NCBI RefSeq assembly: GCF_041146395.1
Contig: NC_090990.1
Span: 45,952,001 to 46,016,000, forward strand
DNA from: Eulemur rufifrons
Lineage: Eukaryota > Chordata > Mammalia > Primates > Lemuridae
Direction: 5' to 3'
DNA: 64,000 nt
Shown: positions 12,070 to 23,659 of the stretch, in pieces
How the letters are laid out: the number at the start of each line of letters is the position of its first letter
How positions within the stretch are numbered: the stretch's first letter is position 1
Notes under the pieces: model-generated
The model's input: the letters and a program-made list of their open reading frames with translations, nothing else
Told to the model about the DNA's origin: nothing
The model's database searches: none
Program-made: the position numbers and the translations under genes

Positions 12070-12345
12070 CCCAGTAGACTGGCTGCTGCCACTGGATCTA
12101 TTTCCCAGCGTCTCAGAAGTTGCTGACTACAGCCTTTCCAGATTAAAGCACTGTCCATGGTCAGAGACAGCACCGAGGCAGCACGCAGCACAGCCGTAAA
12201 TCTGCAAGCCATATTATTTAAGAGACCTGACTTTCTTGTATTGCGATATTAAAGCAAATCTGCCTCCTGCTCATAAATCAGCAGGGCTATTTCCGTCCTC
12301 AGCCACTCTGCTCAGCCGTCTCAAGATGCACATAGCATACAGTTC
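12070..12345. promoter_or_regulatory. Candidate conserved non-coding element
   Basis: Repeat-free block with isolated CpGs ('gccgtaaat', 'attgcgat', 'agccgtctc') and motifs such as 'attatttaaga' and 'gctcataaatcagcag'. No coding frame is evident. A regulatory role is inferred only from the lack of repeats and the retained CpGs. Confidence 0.3.
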
Positions 12346-12539
12346 ACTCACTCGGGAGGTGCAGGCTGAGAAAGTAAAGGAAGAGATGTATTTGCCCCCT
12401 CCCAAACTCTGTTCTCATAACCCTGCCTGCACATTCCTTCCCTGTCCTATGACCTTAGATTCCCAGCATCCTCTGGGGAGCTCTAAAAAACACATGAACC
12501 CCTAATATTGATACAAAAAGGAACCCTCTACAACCCTAT

Positions 12540-12665
12540 CTGAGTAGATAGGGTGGGTACTGTTAATCTCAGGTGGGAGTTCATGAAATTGAATATCAAA
12601 GATATTAAGTGAATTTCCCAAGATCACACAGGTAGTAAGTAGGGATGTATAGATTAACCCATTTC
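12540..12665 (-). repeat. MIR SINE fragment
   Basis: Reverse MIR core: 'gtgaatttcccaagatcaca' then 'caggtagtaagtaggga', preceded by decayed 3' sequence. Confidence 0.7.
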
Positions 12666-12787
12666 TCCTAATTCCTGGTTCAGTGTTCTTTTTACAGTAT
12701 GAAGTATCAATTTCTTCCTATGCATAAAGCAAAGAAATACAGGGTCTCTCCTGGAAAAAAATAAAAATGGCCTCCACTCAAAAAAAA

Positions 12788-13116
12788 TTTTTTTTTTTTA
12801 GATAGAGTCTCACTTTGTTGCCCTGGCTAGAGTGCCGTGGCATCAGCCTAGCTCACAGCAACCTCAAACTCCTGGGCTCAAGGGATCCTCCTGCCTCAGC
12901 CTCCCGAGTAACTGGGACTACAGGCATGCACCACCATGCCTGGCTAATTTTTTCTACATATATTTTTAGTTGTCCAGATAATTTCTTTCTGTTTTTAGTA
13001 GAGATGGGGTCTAGCTCTTGCTCAGGCTGGTCTTGAACTCCTGAGCTCAAATGATCCACCCGCCTTGGCCTCCCAGAGTGCTAGGATTACAGACGTGAGC
13101 CACCGTGCCTGGCTTC
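12788..13116 (-). mobile_element. Full-length strepsirrhine-type Alu
   Basis: On the plus strand it runs from a poly-T and 'gatagagtctcactttgttg' to 'gtgagccaccgtgcctggct'. Between the arms it carries the extra A/T-rich linker ('acatatatttttagttgtcc', 'agataatttctttctg') absent from human Alus. The left-arm variant 'ctcttgctcaggctgg' is the reverse of 'ccagcctgagcaagag'. Moderately diverged. Confidence 0.95.
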
Positions 13117-13134
13117 ACTCAAAATTTTTAAATG

Positions 13135-13421
13135 TGCATTGCTCAGAGTCTGCTGTGTGGCAAGTGCTTTCGAACACATCAGTGAAATTTATCTCTGAAT
13201 CAAACTTTTCCATGGCTTCCCAACACCAAGAATAAAACCCAACTTCTTAGCATAATATGCAAGGGTTCCCATGTTCTTGGCGCTGCCTGTGTCTTTGGCT
13301 TTATATCCTCCCAACAGAGATCACAACACTTGCTTCATCCTTCCTCCAAGAGTCATCTCCAACCCACCCTCCACCCCAGTCTGGATTAAGGCTGATCCTC
13401 CTGTGTATTCCTATACATGCA

Positions 13422-13458
<37 letters not shown>

Positions 13459-13560
13459 CGCTACCCTTACTATAGCACTTTCTCTACTACATTATCCTGC
13501 CATGCTTACTCTTTAGACTGTGAGCTCCTTAAAGGTAGGGATGTAGCCTAGTCCTGTGTA
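13135..13560 (+). repeat. L2 LINE 3' region with (CA)n(GA)n
   Basis: L2 sequence ending in 'agactgtgagctccttaaag' and 'ggtagggatgtagcctag'. A compound microsatellite, CA followed by GA, interrupts it at about 13419-13458. Confidence 0.75.
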
Positions 13561-13604
13561 AAATGGTAGTGAACATTGTTATCCTCATTATAAATGAGAA
13601 ATGA

Positions 13605-14145
13605 GCACTTGGGTTGATTCCACTTCTTTGCAATTGTGAATTGTGCTATGATAAACATTCGAGTACAGGTGTCTTTTTGATAAAATGACTTATTTTCCTT
13701 TGGGCAGATACCCAGCAATGGGATTGCTGGACTAAGTACCCAACAATTCATGAGAGGATAAATAAAATGTGATCTATATATACCATGGAGTACTACTCAG
13801 CCATAAAAAGGAGTGAAATAATGTCTTTAGCGGCAACTTGGATGGAACCGGAGACCATTATCCTAAGTGAAGCATCTCAGGAATGGAAAAACAAACACCA
13901 CATGTACTCACTAATAGATGCGAGCTAAACAGTGGGCACACACAGACACAAGATATAAAGGACATTGGAAACCAAGAAGCAGGGAGGGTGGGAGGGTGAT
14001 GAGGGGTAAAAACTGACCTATCGGGTATAATGAGCACAATTCTGGTGACGGGCACACTAAAAGCTCTGACTTAAGCATTATACAAGGTATCCATGTAGCA
14101 AAAACATTCATAGCCCTTTAATGTTTTGAAATTTTTAAATAAAAT
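13605..14145 (+). mobile_element. 5'-inverted, truncated L1 (twin-primed)
   Basis: Two L1 3' pieces lie head to head. Bases 13605-13738 are minus strand: read in reverse they give 'ggaatcaacccaagtgc' preceded by the 'tacccaaaggaaa'-type region. Bases 13739-14145 are plus strand: 'taccatggagtactactcag', 'cttggatggaaccggagacc' and 'caccacatgtactcac'. In a normal L1 these segments are directly continuous, so the 5' piece was inverted during insertion. It ends in an A/T-rich tail. No reading frame survives. Confidence 0.88.
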
Positions 14146-14829
14146 GAGGAAGTGGAGGCTTGGACAGACTGAATGAACTGTTCCCTGTCAATCTTTTAGG
14201 GAGGTCCCAGCCAGGACTGGCACTCGGGCTTCCTGTGCCACAGCCCACGCCCTCATCCCTTCCCCTCCCTGTCTTATTCCATCTCAGATGCTTCATTTGG
14301 CTTCTGCTTTTCCAACCTAAGCTAATAGGCTGAATTAACCCTGTCATTCAGTGCCATCCAAGGGAGAAGAGAGAAAGAGTGTGTCCCTAGCACCTCACCC
14401 CCTCCCATCAACATGCCTCCACCATCTCTCGAGAAAGGAACTTGTGGGTCACCCTTGAAGGAATGTTGTCCTGTGCCCTCCCTCGGAGGGCTGACAAGAC
14501 CAATGGGTGACAAATAGAGGGTGGAATATTTGTATTAATTCACAAGCATGGAGTGTCTGCCCTATGCCAAGCATTTTCTAATAACTAGATCTATTAGAAA
14601 AGGGATTAGACCCTTGATCATGCCTGGAGGGTGTTCTAGAGGTCGGATGAGCACCTGGCAGGAGTGTTGTGAGCAGAGACAAGCGTCTGATGAGGAGCTG
14701 TCTTGGATGACCACTATGATCTCTGAATGTGGAGCCCTGACCCCATAGCCCTCGGGTCCCTCTTCCTCCCATTCTCCCTACCTCAGCTCCTCCCCAACTC
14801 TCCTAAGCACTATGAAAAGTGAAAGGCTT

Positions 14830-15200
14830 TGGAAATGTAACTAGACTAATTTTATGAAGGTTTCCAAAACATTACTTTAAGTACGGCTGTAAGTGATTTT
14901 GTTTCCAATACTTGCTGGCAGAAAAATATTACCCCTGCATTTCAATGCAGAAGAAATAAGCAGGCTGCATTTGGCCAAATTCATTTATTTAAGTTATTTC
15001 CTAAAATGAGTGTAATTTGGAAATCACTGGTATTATTTTCTCCCAGTGCAGGTTAATGCCTTATGCATGGCCCCTGAAAGGGATACTTCTTGCAGAGAGA
15101 GTTATTAGCTTTTTATTTAGAATGTACTGTATAGGTGATTTGTGGGTGTAACAAACCTGAATAATTTAAAGTAGTCTGTATTTTCTGAGAACTGCAGGGT
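14830..15200. promoter_or_regulatory. Candidate conserved non-coding element
   Basis: Repeat-free block with 'gactaattttatg', 'ttcatttatttaagt', 'gttattagctttttattta' and 'cctgaataatttaaag', that is, many homeodomain-type ATTA and TTTAT cores, plus a 'catttcaatgcag' direct pair. Inferred regulatory; no conservation data available. Confidence 0.35.
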
Positions 15201-15318
15201 TTTTGTTTTTTTTTAAGTAGATTTTAAGTGTTTAAACTTTCAGAGATTAAGAGAGATTGGCCATGGATTTATTTGGAGCAGGAATTTCTTTTTCTTGTGC
15301 TTACGTCTTTCCCAACAT

Positions 15319-15321
<3 letters not shown>

Positions 15322-15353
<32 letters not shown>
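15322..15353. repeat. Isolated 32-bp poly-T tract
   Basis: Thirty-two consecutive T with no Alu, L1 or other retroelement body on either side. It is the longest mononucleotide run in the window. Confidence 0.95.
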
Positions 15354-15354
<1 letters not shown>

Positions 15355-15604
15355 GTACCTCTATCTAGAATCCCGAAATGTCAGTACTAGAAAAGACTGC
15401 AGACAACCTTCCTTTAGAGCAATAGTTTCCAGACTTCTTTTATGGCCAAATCCTTTATGCAGTAGAGAAAAATCTTAGCACCACTAGCAACAAAACAGGC
15501 AAGTCCAGAGCTGCCTGGGTTGGAGACTTTTTCTCCCCCCACCTCTCCACCCTCGTGCAAAGCCTCACAGAATCCCTGAGGAACACACTTTGAAAACCAA
15601 AGAC

Positions 15605-15700
15605 CCCTCATTTTACCATAAGAGAACTGAGGCCAGAGGATGAGGGACTTACCCAAGATCACTCAGCAAGTATAAGACAGAGCCAGGACTATAACGGTAT
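15605..15700 (-). repeat. MIR SINE fragment
   Basis: Reverse MIR core: 'cattttaccataagagaact', 'acttacccaagatcactcag' and 'gacagagccaggac'. Confidence 0.75.
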
Positions 15701-15704
15701 CTCC

Positions 15705-17765
15705 TGACACTGAACCTGTATGTGGCCCACTACCCTCAGCTGCTTCTTGCACTTGGCTTTGCCACTTTAACATAGATTTATCAACCATCTTTCAAATTCC
15801 CATCTCAGAGCAGTGCCAAGGGACAGCCCTGCCCAGGAGCACAGCACAGAAGCACACTCCTTCATATTAGTGGCGATTAACGGTGCTTGACCCAGGCTGC
15901 GGTCCCTAGGCAGGGACCCATCCTAGGATGCGCCTGTCATTCAACTGCTATCCTCAGCCTCCAGCAAGGCTGAGCGAGCTTGTCATTTCTAAGCAGGACA
16001 CGTTTTTCTGCAGTCCCCTTTCCAAAGAGCAAGTGGAGACAGCCGCCTGGAATGCAGAGTCAGCAAAAGGGAAGCCAATTTGCCTGCAAAGGCCCTGCAG
16101 AGACCCCACCCCTTTGTCCCTCCTCCTCATGCTTGGAAGCCCAGGCCTTTCCCCTGGGAACCGGGGTACCCTGTGCCAGCCAGCACCCACCACAAGCCTT
16201 TTCTCACGTCCCATAACCCACACTGATTCCATGTGGAACCAAGGGCAATTTTTGTTTGTTTCTGTGCTTTCTATTTCTAAGGAGGGGAGTATCTGGTTAC
16301 AGGAAGGCCTTTTGTCCTGCTAAAGACTTCGATGGGTTTAGGTCTGAATTTAGAGAATAAAGGCTTAAGAGAGCTCAATTCCACTGCATTAAGAAATGGG
16401 GCAAATGTAGTTTTTTTATTTCATTTTGCTTGCTAGAGGTGACAGAGTAGACAGGAAAGAGATGGGAGGGGTCGGCTCGGCCACATGGCAGGAAGCTGGA
16501 GTCCAATTTGTCAAACTGGTTAAAGGAATTTTCAAAACAAAAATCCCTAACATGAAATTTTCAAGTTATCTGTGTTGCTGCAACCAAAATCCCTCCCCTT
16601 CCTCTATTTTCAGGAAGGCCTTCTGTATACCTAGGTGCCTTGTTAGGTGTGGCCTCCCTGATGGAAATCAGGAGAAAGGGCTGGGGTGACACTTTGGTTG
16701 CTGGGGATAGGGAACCAGACACATGAGCAGGGCAGTGCCAAAAATCCATGAAGGGAGATGATTAAATTAAAACTGAAGCTCAAAGCCAGAGCTGACCCAG
16801 AGAACAGAAGACTGAGGGTAAGGGTCCATCATCTTGAGGAAGGTTTAGTACTTGCACACCCCTTGAAATGGGAATTTGAAGCTATCTTTTTTCCATTAAT
16901 GGGTGGAGAGACACCATCTGATGTTCAATTTATATATCTCCCAGCCAGCATATCTAACACTGTAGAAACACAGATTTTGCCAGCACTACCGGAGGACTCG
17001 GTGAGTTAAGACATAGTAACAGTCATTAATTCAAGCTGGTAACATTTGCTGACTCAGACTACAAACCAGACACACTGAGAGTAACTTTATTTCTCTCTGT
17101 TAAAGTACAATTGTGCTTGCCAGGGTTTAGATACTACCAGAAATCCTTCTTAAGTCTGAACTCCCCAAGTTCTCACAGGGCCACATGTGATCAGAGACTT
17201 TGCAAGGTCGAGGAGAGAATGAATGTTTCACTCCAAAGCAAAAAGCATAAAGGAGGCTCCCAAAATACTTAGCCTTTTTGCTGTTACTAACAATGAAGAA
17301 TAACAGCAATAACAAACCTTCCCATTTTTTAAAGAAGATCATCTGAAGTGTTGAAAAGTTCTAGAGATAGACACAGGTCAATACTCAATGGGAGAAAAAC
17401 AAAAGATAAGGTAGTATAGAATTTGAGGAATTCACACACCCAGCAATTTGGGGGAACAGAAAGGACCCTGGTGTTCATCTCCAGTGCCCTCAAAGTTGAG
17501 AGAGAAGAGGCTTCCCTGGGGAGAAAACATCAGGGTAGAGGTGGAGAGGGGGTTGGGGGCTGGGATGAGGGCAGGGGTGTGTATACCTTCAGGGGAGACC
17601 AAAGGAGGGAGGCTGTCTAACCCAGGCAGGCAGGGCCTCAAAGTTTGGGGCATCCCAATCTTCACCCCTTCGTTTCACAAGGTTCTTTCCAATACCCAGT
17701 CCAGCTTTACTTTCCACTACATCACCTCTCTAATTTGCCACATCTGCCCTGGACAGACAGCCTAG
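15705..17765. other. Unassigned non-coding sequence
   Basis: About 2 kb without a recognisable repeat or coding exon. The 131-codon frame at 15928-16323 shows no domain and overlaps other open frames, so I do not call it a gene. Confidence 0.45.
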
Positions 17766-17769
17766 GGTA

Positions 17770-17885
17770 GAGGCCAGAGTGCCAGCCTTGACTCCAGAGG
17801 CACAGGTTCAAGCCTCTGCTCTGCCCTTCTCTGGTTGTATAACCACGACTGGGTCATTCAGCTACCCAAACTTCAGTGGGTACAC
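17770..17885 (+). repeat. MIR SINE fragment
   Basis: MIR 5' half and core: 'ccttgactccagaggcacag', 'gttcaagcctctgctctgcc' and 'tggttgtataaccacgactg'. Confidence 0.75.
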
Positions 17886-18641
17886 TAGTAAACAACAAGG
17901 TTTCAAAAGGTTTGTTTCATTTTGGGCCCTTTAGTAGCAGAACCCTTTCTTCAAGCAACTCTTATTTGGAAGCCCAATATACAAAAGAGGTCAAAGCAGA
18001 GTTGGTTGGACTAAAGTGAAAGTGCCCGTGGCAGTCACTGAGTTGCCCGCAGACACAGAGTGCTGCAGGGGCACCATCCCTTCACATAGAACCCATGTGA
18101 TTGGCGCCCTCTGGAGTTGTGCGATGAAGCTTCATCCCCCACTTCGGAGCTCCACAGAGCACAGTTCAAAAAAATCATGGCACAAAATAATCCCCTTCCA
18201 GTTCCAGCAGATTATGGGAATATGCTTACTTCAAAACAGACCAGCCACAGGACCAACCCCATTTCTTCCCCTTTGCCCCATCTCAGCCTGGTTGCATCCC
18301 AGGGAACTAGAGAATGGGGAACTTAGGATGAAAGAAGAGGAGAAGGAAGAGGAGAGGAGAGCCATGTCCTATAAGTGCCCAGTTGATGTCTACCTTGATT
18401 TCTATGTAAAACACTGCACGAGGAGACTGTCATTCTGAACAGAATGAGTCTTGAACTAGAATCAGGGGGTCTGACTTGTACCAGCTGTGGAGTATCAGAC
18501 AATTCACCTGTGACAGGAGAGAGAAATGAATCTCTGCTGTACAAGTCTGCTTTAAAAACAAAAGAGAAATATGTGTGTTAAAATACACACTAACCATAAG
18601 GTGTTTTATAACATAACATATTATCCTTATTGTATTACTAT

Positions 18642-18995
<354 letters not shown>

Positions 18996-19512
18996 GTATT
19001 ACTATCTTTTAATTTGGTATCTTCTCAGAAGTGCTATAGATTAGCCCAGGTTTTTCTACCACTGAATGTCAAACCATGATTCTGTTGATGTTTAAGGAAC
19101 TCTGCAAATGAGGGAACCATATTTCAATGCTTTGATAAATTTAAATATTTTAAAACTATTTTCAAACTATTGTTCAGTGCTGTAAAAGAAAACAAGATGC
19201 CTGTAGAATATTCGATGGTGGGAGGGGCTGTATTGGTGGAATAGGCAAGACTCGCTTGAGGAAGTTATGTTCGAGGACTAAAGAATCAGCAGAGGCCAAT
19301 GGAACAGCATGAGTGGTGACCCAAGAAGGGGAAAGCATGGAGTGTTTAAAGAAGTGGAAGAGAGAAAGAAGGCCAGTGTGGCTGGAGAGAAAGAAGGACA
19401 ATGAGAGTCAAGAGATGGGTTACTGAGGGGGACAGGCAGGAACCAGAGCAAGCTTTTAGGTCTAAGTTAAAACTTATATAGGATTCTGAAAGTTTTGCTT
19501 CTCATTTTCTTT

Positions 19513-19863
19513 TCTTTCTTTCTTTTTTTTTTTTTTTTTTTTTGAGACAGAGTCTCGCTTTGTTGTCTGGGCTAGAGTGAGTGCCGTGGCATCATCCTAG
19601 CTCACAGCAACCTCAAACTCCTGGGCTTAAGTGATCCTACCGCCTCAGCCTCCCGAGTAGCTGGGACTACAGGCATGCGCCACCATGCCCGGCTAATTTT
19701 TTCTATATATATTTTAGTTGGCCAGATAATTTCTTTGTATTTTTAGTAGAGACGGGGTCTCGCTCTTGCTCAGGTTGGTCTCGAACTCCTAACCTTGAGC
19801 GATCCACCCGCCTCGGCCTCCCAGAGTGCTAGGATTACAGGCGTGAGCCACCGCGCCTGGCCA
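19513..19863 (-). mobile_element. Full-length lemur-type Alu
   Basis: Same orientation and subtype as the copy 0.87 kb upstream, with the same linker ('tattttagttggccagataa') and many intact CpGs. A CTTT-rich stretch precedes its T tail. The two read nearly alike over their whole length. Confidence 0.97.
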
Positions 19864-21214
19864 TGCTTCTCATTTTCTTATTTGCCAAATGTATATCCCT
19901 TTCTTTGGACCCTAATCAGAATGAGAAATAAAAACACCAAAATACTGAGGCGCACTAGCCAACCCAACAACAGCCCCAGGATAGGGATTATATCTGAGTA
20001 ATTCCAGGAGCACAGCAAAGGCCTGGCACATTGGGGAGCTCCAGAAGTGTCTGCTGCATGAATGAATGACTGCAAGAATAAATAAATGATCTTCAGTGTC
20101 ATCATTAAGGTGGAAACTAATTTAGGAGACCCCGGTATTGGGCCAGACCTCCTCCCAAATCCCAAACCTGAATCCCTTCTACCCTCCCTGCCTGCTAATC
20201 CCTACTCGCTACTCTCAACTCCTCCTGTGAAGGGCATCTTTTGCCTCTCAGATAATTGCAAATACTAAAATGATTCTTCGTTAAGCCAAAATCCACCTCA
20301 CCGAGGCATCCATTCATGAATGCTTTCATATCCCCCTTGGAAAATATACAGATTAAATCTACTTCCCTTTTCAAATAAGAGCCTGTCAGAAATTTCTCAT
20401 CTTCGTTTGCACCATGGAAATTATGTTTCAGTTTAAGATCAGAAAATTGGAGTTCTGTTGTCAGTGAAGATTCCAACATCCCAGGTTCATGGGCACTAAA
20501 CACAGCATTTGTGGGTGGTATCTACGTGTCCTTGCTATATGCCTTCGGTCTTCACACAGGGAGTGCAGTAAAACAAACATCGGGGCCTTTGGCAACAAGG
20601 GCTAAGGTCTGAGTTCAATTTGAAATCTCCTGAAATATGTTGGGTGGTTTGAACTCTGACACTGGTGAATATTAGCTCACACAGTAAAACTATCATGACT
20701 AATTCAACCCAACTGGAGAGAGTTATTTGGGGGGGTACAGCATGGCAGGGGTTACTTAATGCATTGGTTTTTGAGAAAGGAACCTTGCGTGAAGATTGAA
20801 TGATTTATTAACCCCCAGAGAAGGTGTTACATATAGGTCAAGCCCGAGTTCAGTGGCAAAGCACAGTGGTGAAGGGGTCTGGCTATACAGTCACCTTATT
20901 TCAATGTTTATAACAATAGGGCTAAAAGGAACTTTAAAGAGTGTCCAAAATAATTTAGTAAAGCTTATTTTTGTTATATGGGTCTGCCTGATAAAACAAT
21001 GATCTTTACATTTCTTTTTATTTTTTTTTTTATGACCAACCACTGCACAGAACTTTGAGGCCCAGTTTCTAGCCCTGATTAACAGAAGGGCTGTTCTCCT
21101 CATTCTCCCAAGGGAGAATGGTACATATGTACCAGGAAAAGGAAGGGTGCGTGACCCCCTGAGCCTTTGGTCAGTGTAGCAATGCCATGGCAGTAATCTC
21201 TGGGCCACCATTTG

Positions 21215-21480
21215 GCTTAATGAATCCGATTGACTTTAATTCTAGCCCAGATGTAATCTTTTATAGCTTAATGATTTGTTCTCCCAGGCACTCTGATGAA
21301 ATACTATAAACAGTTCCCTAGAACCAAGTGAAAATAGTTTTTATTCCTCATTTCTATTTCTAATTAATTGTTGAGCAATTATAGTGAAATTTGATCTGTT
21401 ACAATCACTATAAAATTGTTCCATGGAAAAGATTCTTAATAACTATTTGCATTGCCCCAGAAACAGGATGTGCTGAAACA
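21215..21480. promoter_or_regulatory. Candidate conserved non-coding element
   Basis: Repeat-free A/T-rich block with 'atagcttaatgatttgttc', 'ctaattaattgttgagc' and 'caattatagtg', a dense cluster of TAAT/ATTA cores. Inferred homeodomain-type enhancer; untested. Confidence 0.35.
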
Positions 21481-21539
21481 TTTTGAGGAAAAATCTTTCT
21501 TAATGCATTCAATTAAAAAACATAATATAAAAATATAAT

Positions 21540-21700
21540 AGAGGGGAGAAAGGGATATTGATCAAAGGATACAAAGTTTCAGTTATGCAGGAAGAACAAT
21601 TTCTGGAGAGCTAATATACAGCATAGTGACAATAGTTAATAATACTGTATTATATACTTATAATTCACTGAGAACATAGATCTTAAATTAAATCGTCTCA

Positions 21701-21740
<40 letters not shown>

Positions 21741-21890
21741 GTAACTATGTGGAAATAATGGATATTCACCTTAATTGTGGTGATCATTTCATAACATATA
21801 CCAAAACATCAAGTTGTACATCTTAAATATATGCAAATTTTGTATGTCAATGATCTCTCAATAAAGCTGTTAAAAATAAATAAAAATTTA
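21540..21890 (+). repeat. L1M 3' untranslated end with (CA)n
   Basis: Old L1 3' UTR: 'acaatagttaataatactgt', 'ggtaactatgtggaaataat', 'atttcataacatatacc' and 'ctcaataaagctgttaaaa'. A (CA)n tract (about 21702-21735) interrupts it. An Alu sits at its A-rich tail. Confidence 0.85.
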
Positions 21891-22165
21891 CTTTGGGAGG
21901 CCAAGAAAGGAGGATCTCTTGAGCTCAGGCATTCAAGACCAGCCTGGGCAACATGGTGAGACCTTATCTCTACAAAATTTTTTTTAAAAATTAGCCAGGC
22001 AAGGTGGTGCATGCCTGCTGTCCCAGCTACTCAGGAGGCTGAGGCAGAAGGATTGCTTGAACCCAGGAGTTCAAGGCTGCAGTGAGCTATGAATGTGCCA
22101 CTGCACTCCAGCCTGGATGACAGAATGAGATCCTGTCTCTAAAAATATATATTTTTTAAATAAAT
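21891..22165 (+). mobile_element. Alu, older subtype without the linker
   Basis: Starts at 'tactttgggaggccaag', so the first about 35 bases are missing. Both arms follow ('caagaccagcctgggcaaca', 'gcagtgagctatgaatgtgc') and it ends in 'tcctgtctct'. It lacks the lemur linker and the 'gagcaagag' variant, so it fits an AluJ-like generation. It inserted into an L1M tail. Confidence 0.93.
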
Positions 22166-22479
22166 AAAAATATAGTAATATTTTTTACTGCAATGATGAC
22201 TACTCTCTGACGTAGTTAGGTCTTCCAGCACCCTGGTGACTGAGAAGACACAGAAAGATGCTGTGGTTAAGAGACTAACCCGAGGCTGGAGTATTAGGAA
22301 GCCAGATCAGAGCGCAGCAGGGACCCTCTAGGTAACCATCACAGCCCAGAGCCAACAGACGAAATCTAAATGAAACACCCCTAACCCAAGAGAGTCACAG
22401 AGATGCCATGATCACACCAGAAAAATCACAAGTAGGGCTTGCCTCAAAACTCTAAATATGTGTCCAAAAAAAAGGGTAC

Positions 22480-23010
22480 ACTGTTTTTATCCTCCATTCC
22501 CTCACTTGAAAAATTATGGCAGTGCCATTTCTAATTCAGTGTTATGCTGGGAAGGTTGCAAATTAATTACAATTATGCCTTCTTTGTGCCAAGTGATAAT
22601 TTACTGCAATTAATTATCAAAAGATCTACTGCTGTCAATTACGATACTTGCACTTGAGGAGGGAGGAGCTATTTGTGAGCATCTGAAATCAGTAACAAAG
22701 TTATGTTTTGCCCTTTTTTTCCTCATTTCCAATTAAGCTATTATAATTTGTTTTCATTATGCCAAACACAATGGAAAAACTAACAATGTTACTCTTAATT
22801 CAAACATAATCTAGACTTTCATTGAGTCAACACTCTTATTGTTACACCTGCAAGTCGTACATGGAGGGAGGCATACTTCAGAATTAATGAGTGCAGCTGT
22901 GGTCTCTCTTACATTCAGCACTTGTAAAATAGACCTCTTTAAAGTGCCATTATCACAATATTGATAGAGTTATTTATAGCACTGCAAACGCTCCCAGTCA
23001 TAACAGAGGA
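22480..23010. promoter_or_regulatory. Candidate conserved non-coding element, homeodomain-site rich
   Basis: The strongest regulatory-looking block of the first 50 kb. It has no repeats over 500 bases and a run of TAAT/ATTA cores: 'gcaaattaattacaattat', 'tgcaattaattatcaa', 'gtcaattacgata' and 'ttccaattaagctat'. It also has E-box-like 'cacttg' and 'cacctg' and a 'ttgttacacctg' T-box-like site. Conservation and activity are inferred. Confidence 0.45.
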
Positions 23011-23429
23011 CTTGTTATCCAGCACGAGTTCATGTTGCTGTCATCCCCTGGCCTTCATCCAGAGCCTAGAAGAAGGCACCAGGTGGACCATCTCTCAAAA
23101 ATGAGCTCTAAAAGACATCCAAAAAAATTTTCACAATGAGAGATCTGATCACCAGGAGTAGGTCGAGTGGCTGAGTGACCACTGGTAAGAAACAGCATGT
23201 CAGCCTGAGCCCCACTACCATGAGCTCTGGCCACAGGTGGCAGGCTAGGCTATGCAGGTATGTAAGGCATGTCACCCATGACCTGGCCCAACATGATTCT
23301 GCTGGGAAAAAGGAAACTCAGGGTTCAAGGCTTGTGCTATTTCTTCATAAGTCAGTCATGCAGAAAGGCAATGTCAGGAGGAAATACCCTTGCCCATGCT
23401 CTTCCATTCAACAAAGGATGCTCTGCTCC

Positions 23430-23560
23430 TATTTTCTATGATGGGAATGCCTCATTTGCATCTTCTCCTCCATTAAATTTTAAGCTACTTGTGGGTAAAA
23501 GTTCACCTTATCTGTTTCTTCCTTAGCCCAGTGCTGGGCACATGATCACTCTGTACATTT
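23430..23560 (+). repeat. L2 LINE 3' end
   Basis: 'aagctacttgtgggtaaaag' followed by 'cccagtgctgggcacatgat' matches the L2 3' terminus, decayed. Confidence 0.6.
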
Positions 23561-23659
23561 AGGAATCCTATGCTATGCACTAACCATGTGCTCAGCAGAG
23601 CGCTAGGTCCTATAAAACAAAGACATAGATGAGTCCTTGTATCTTCCCTTAAGAATGCC

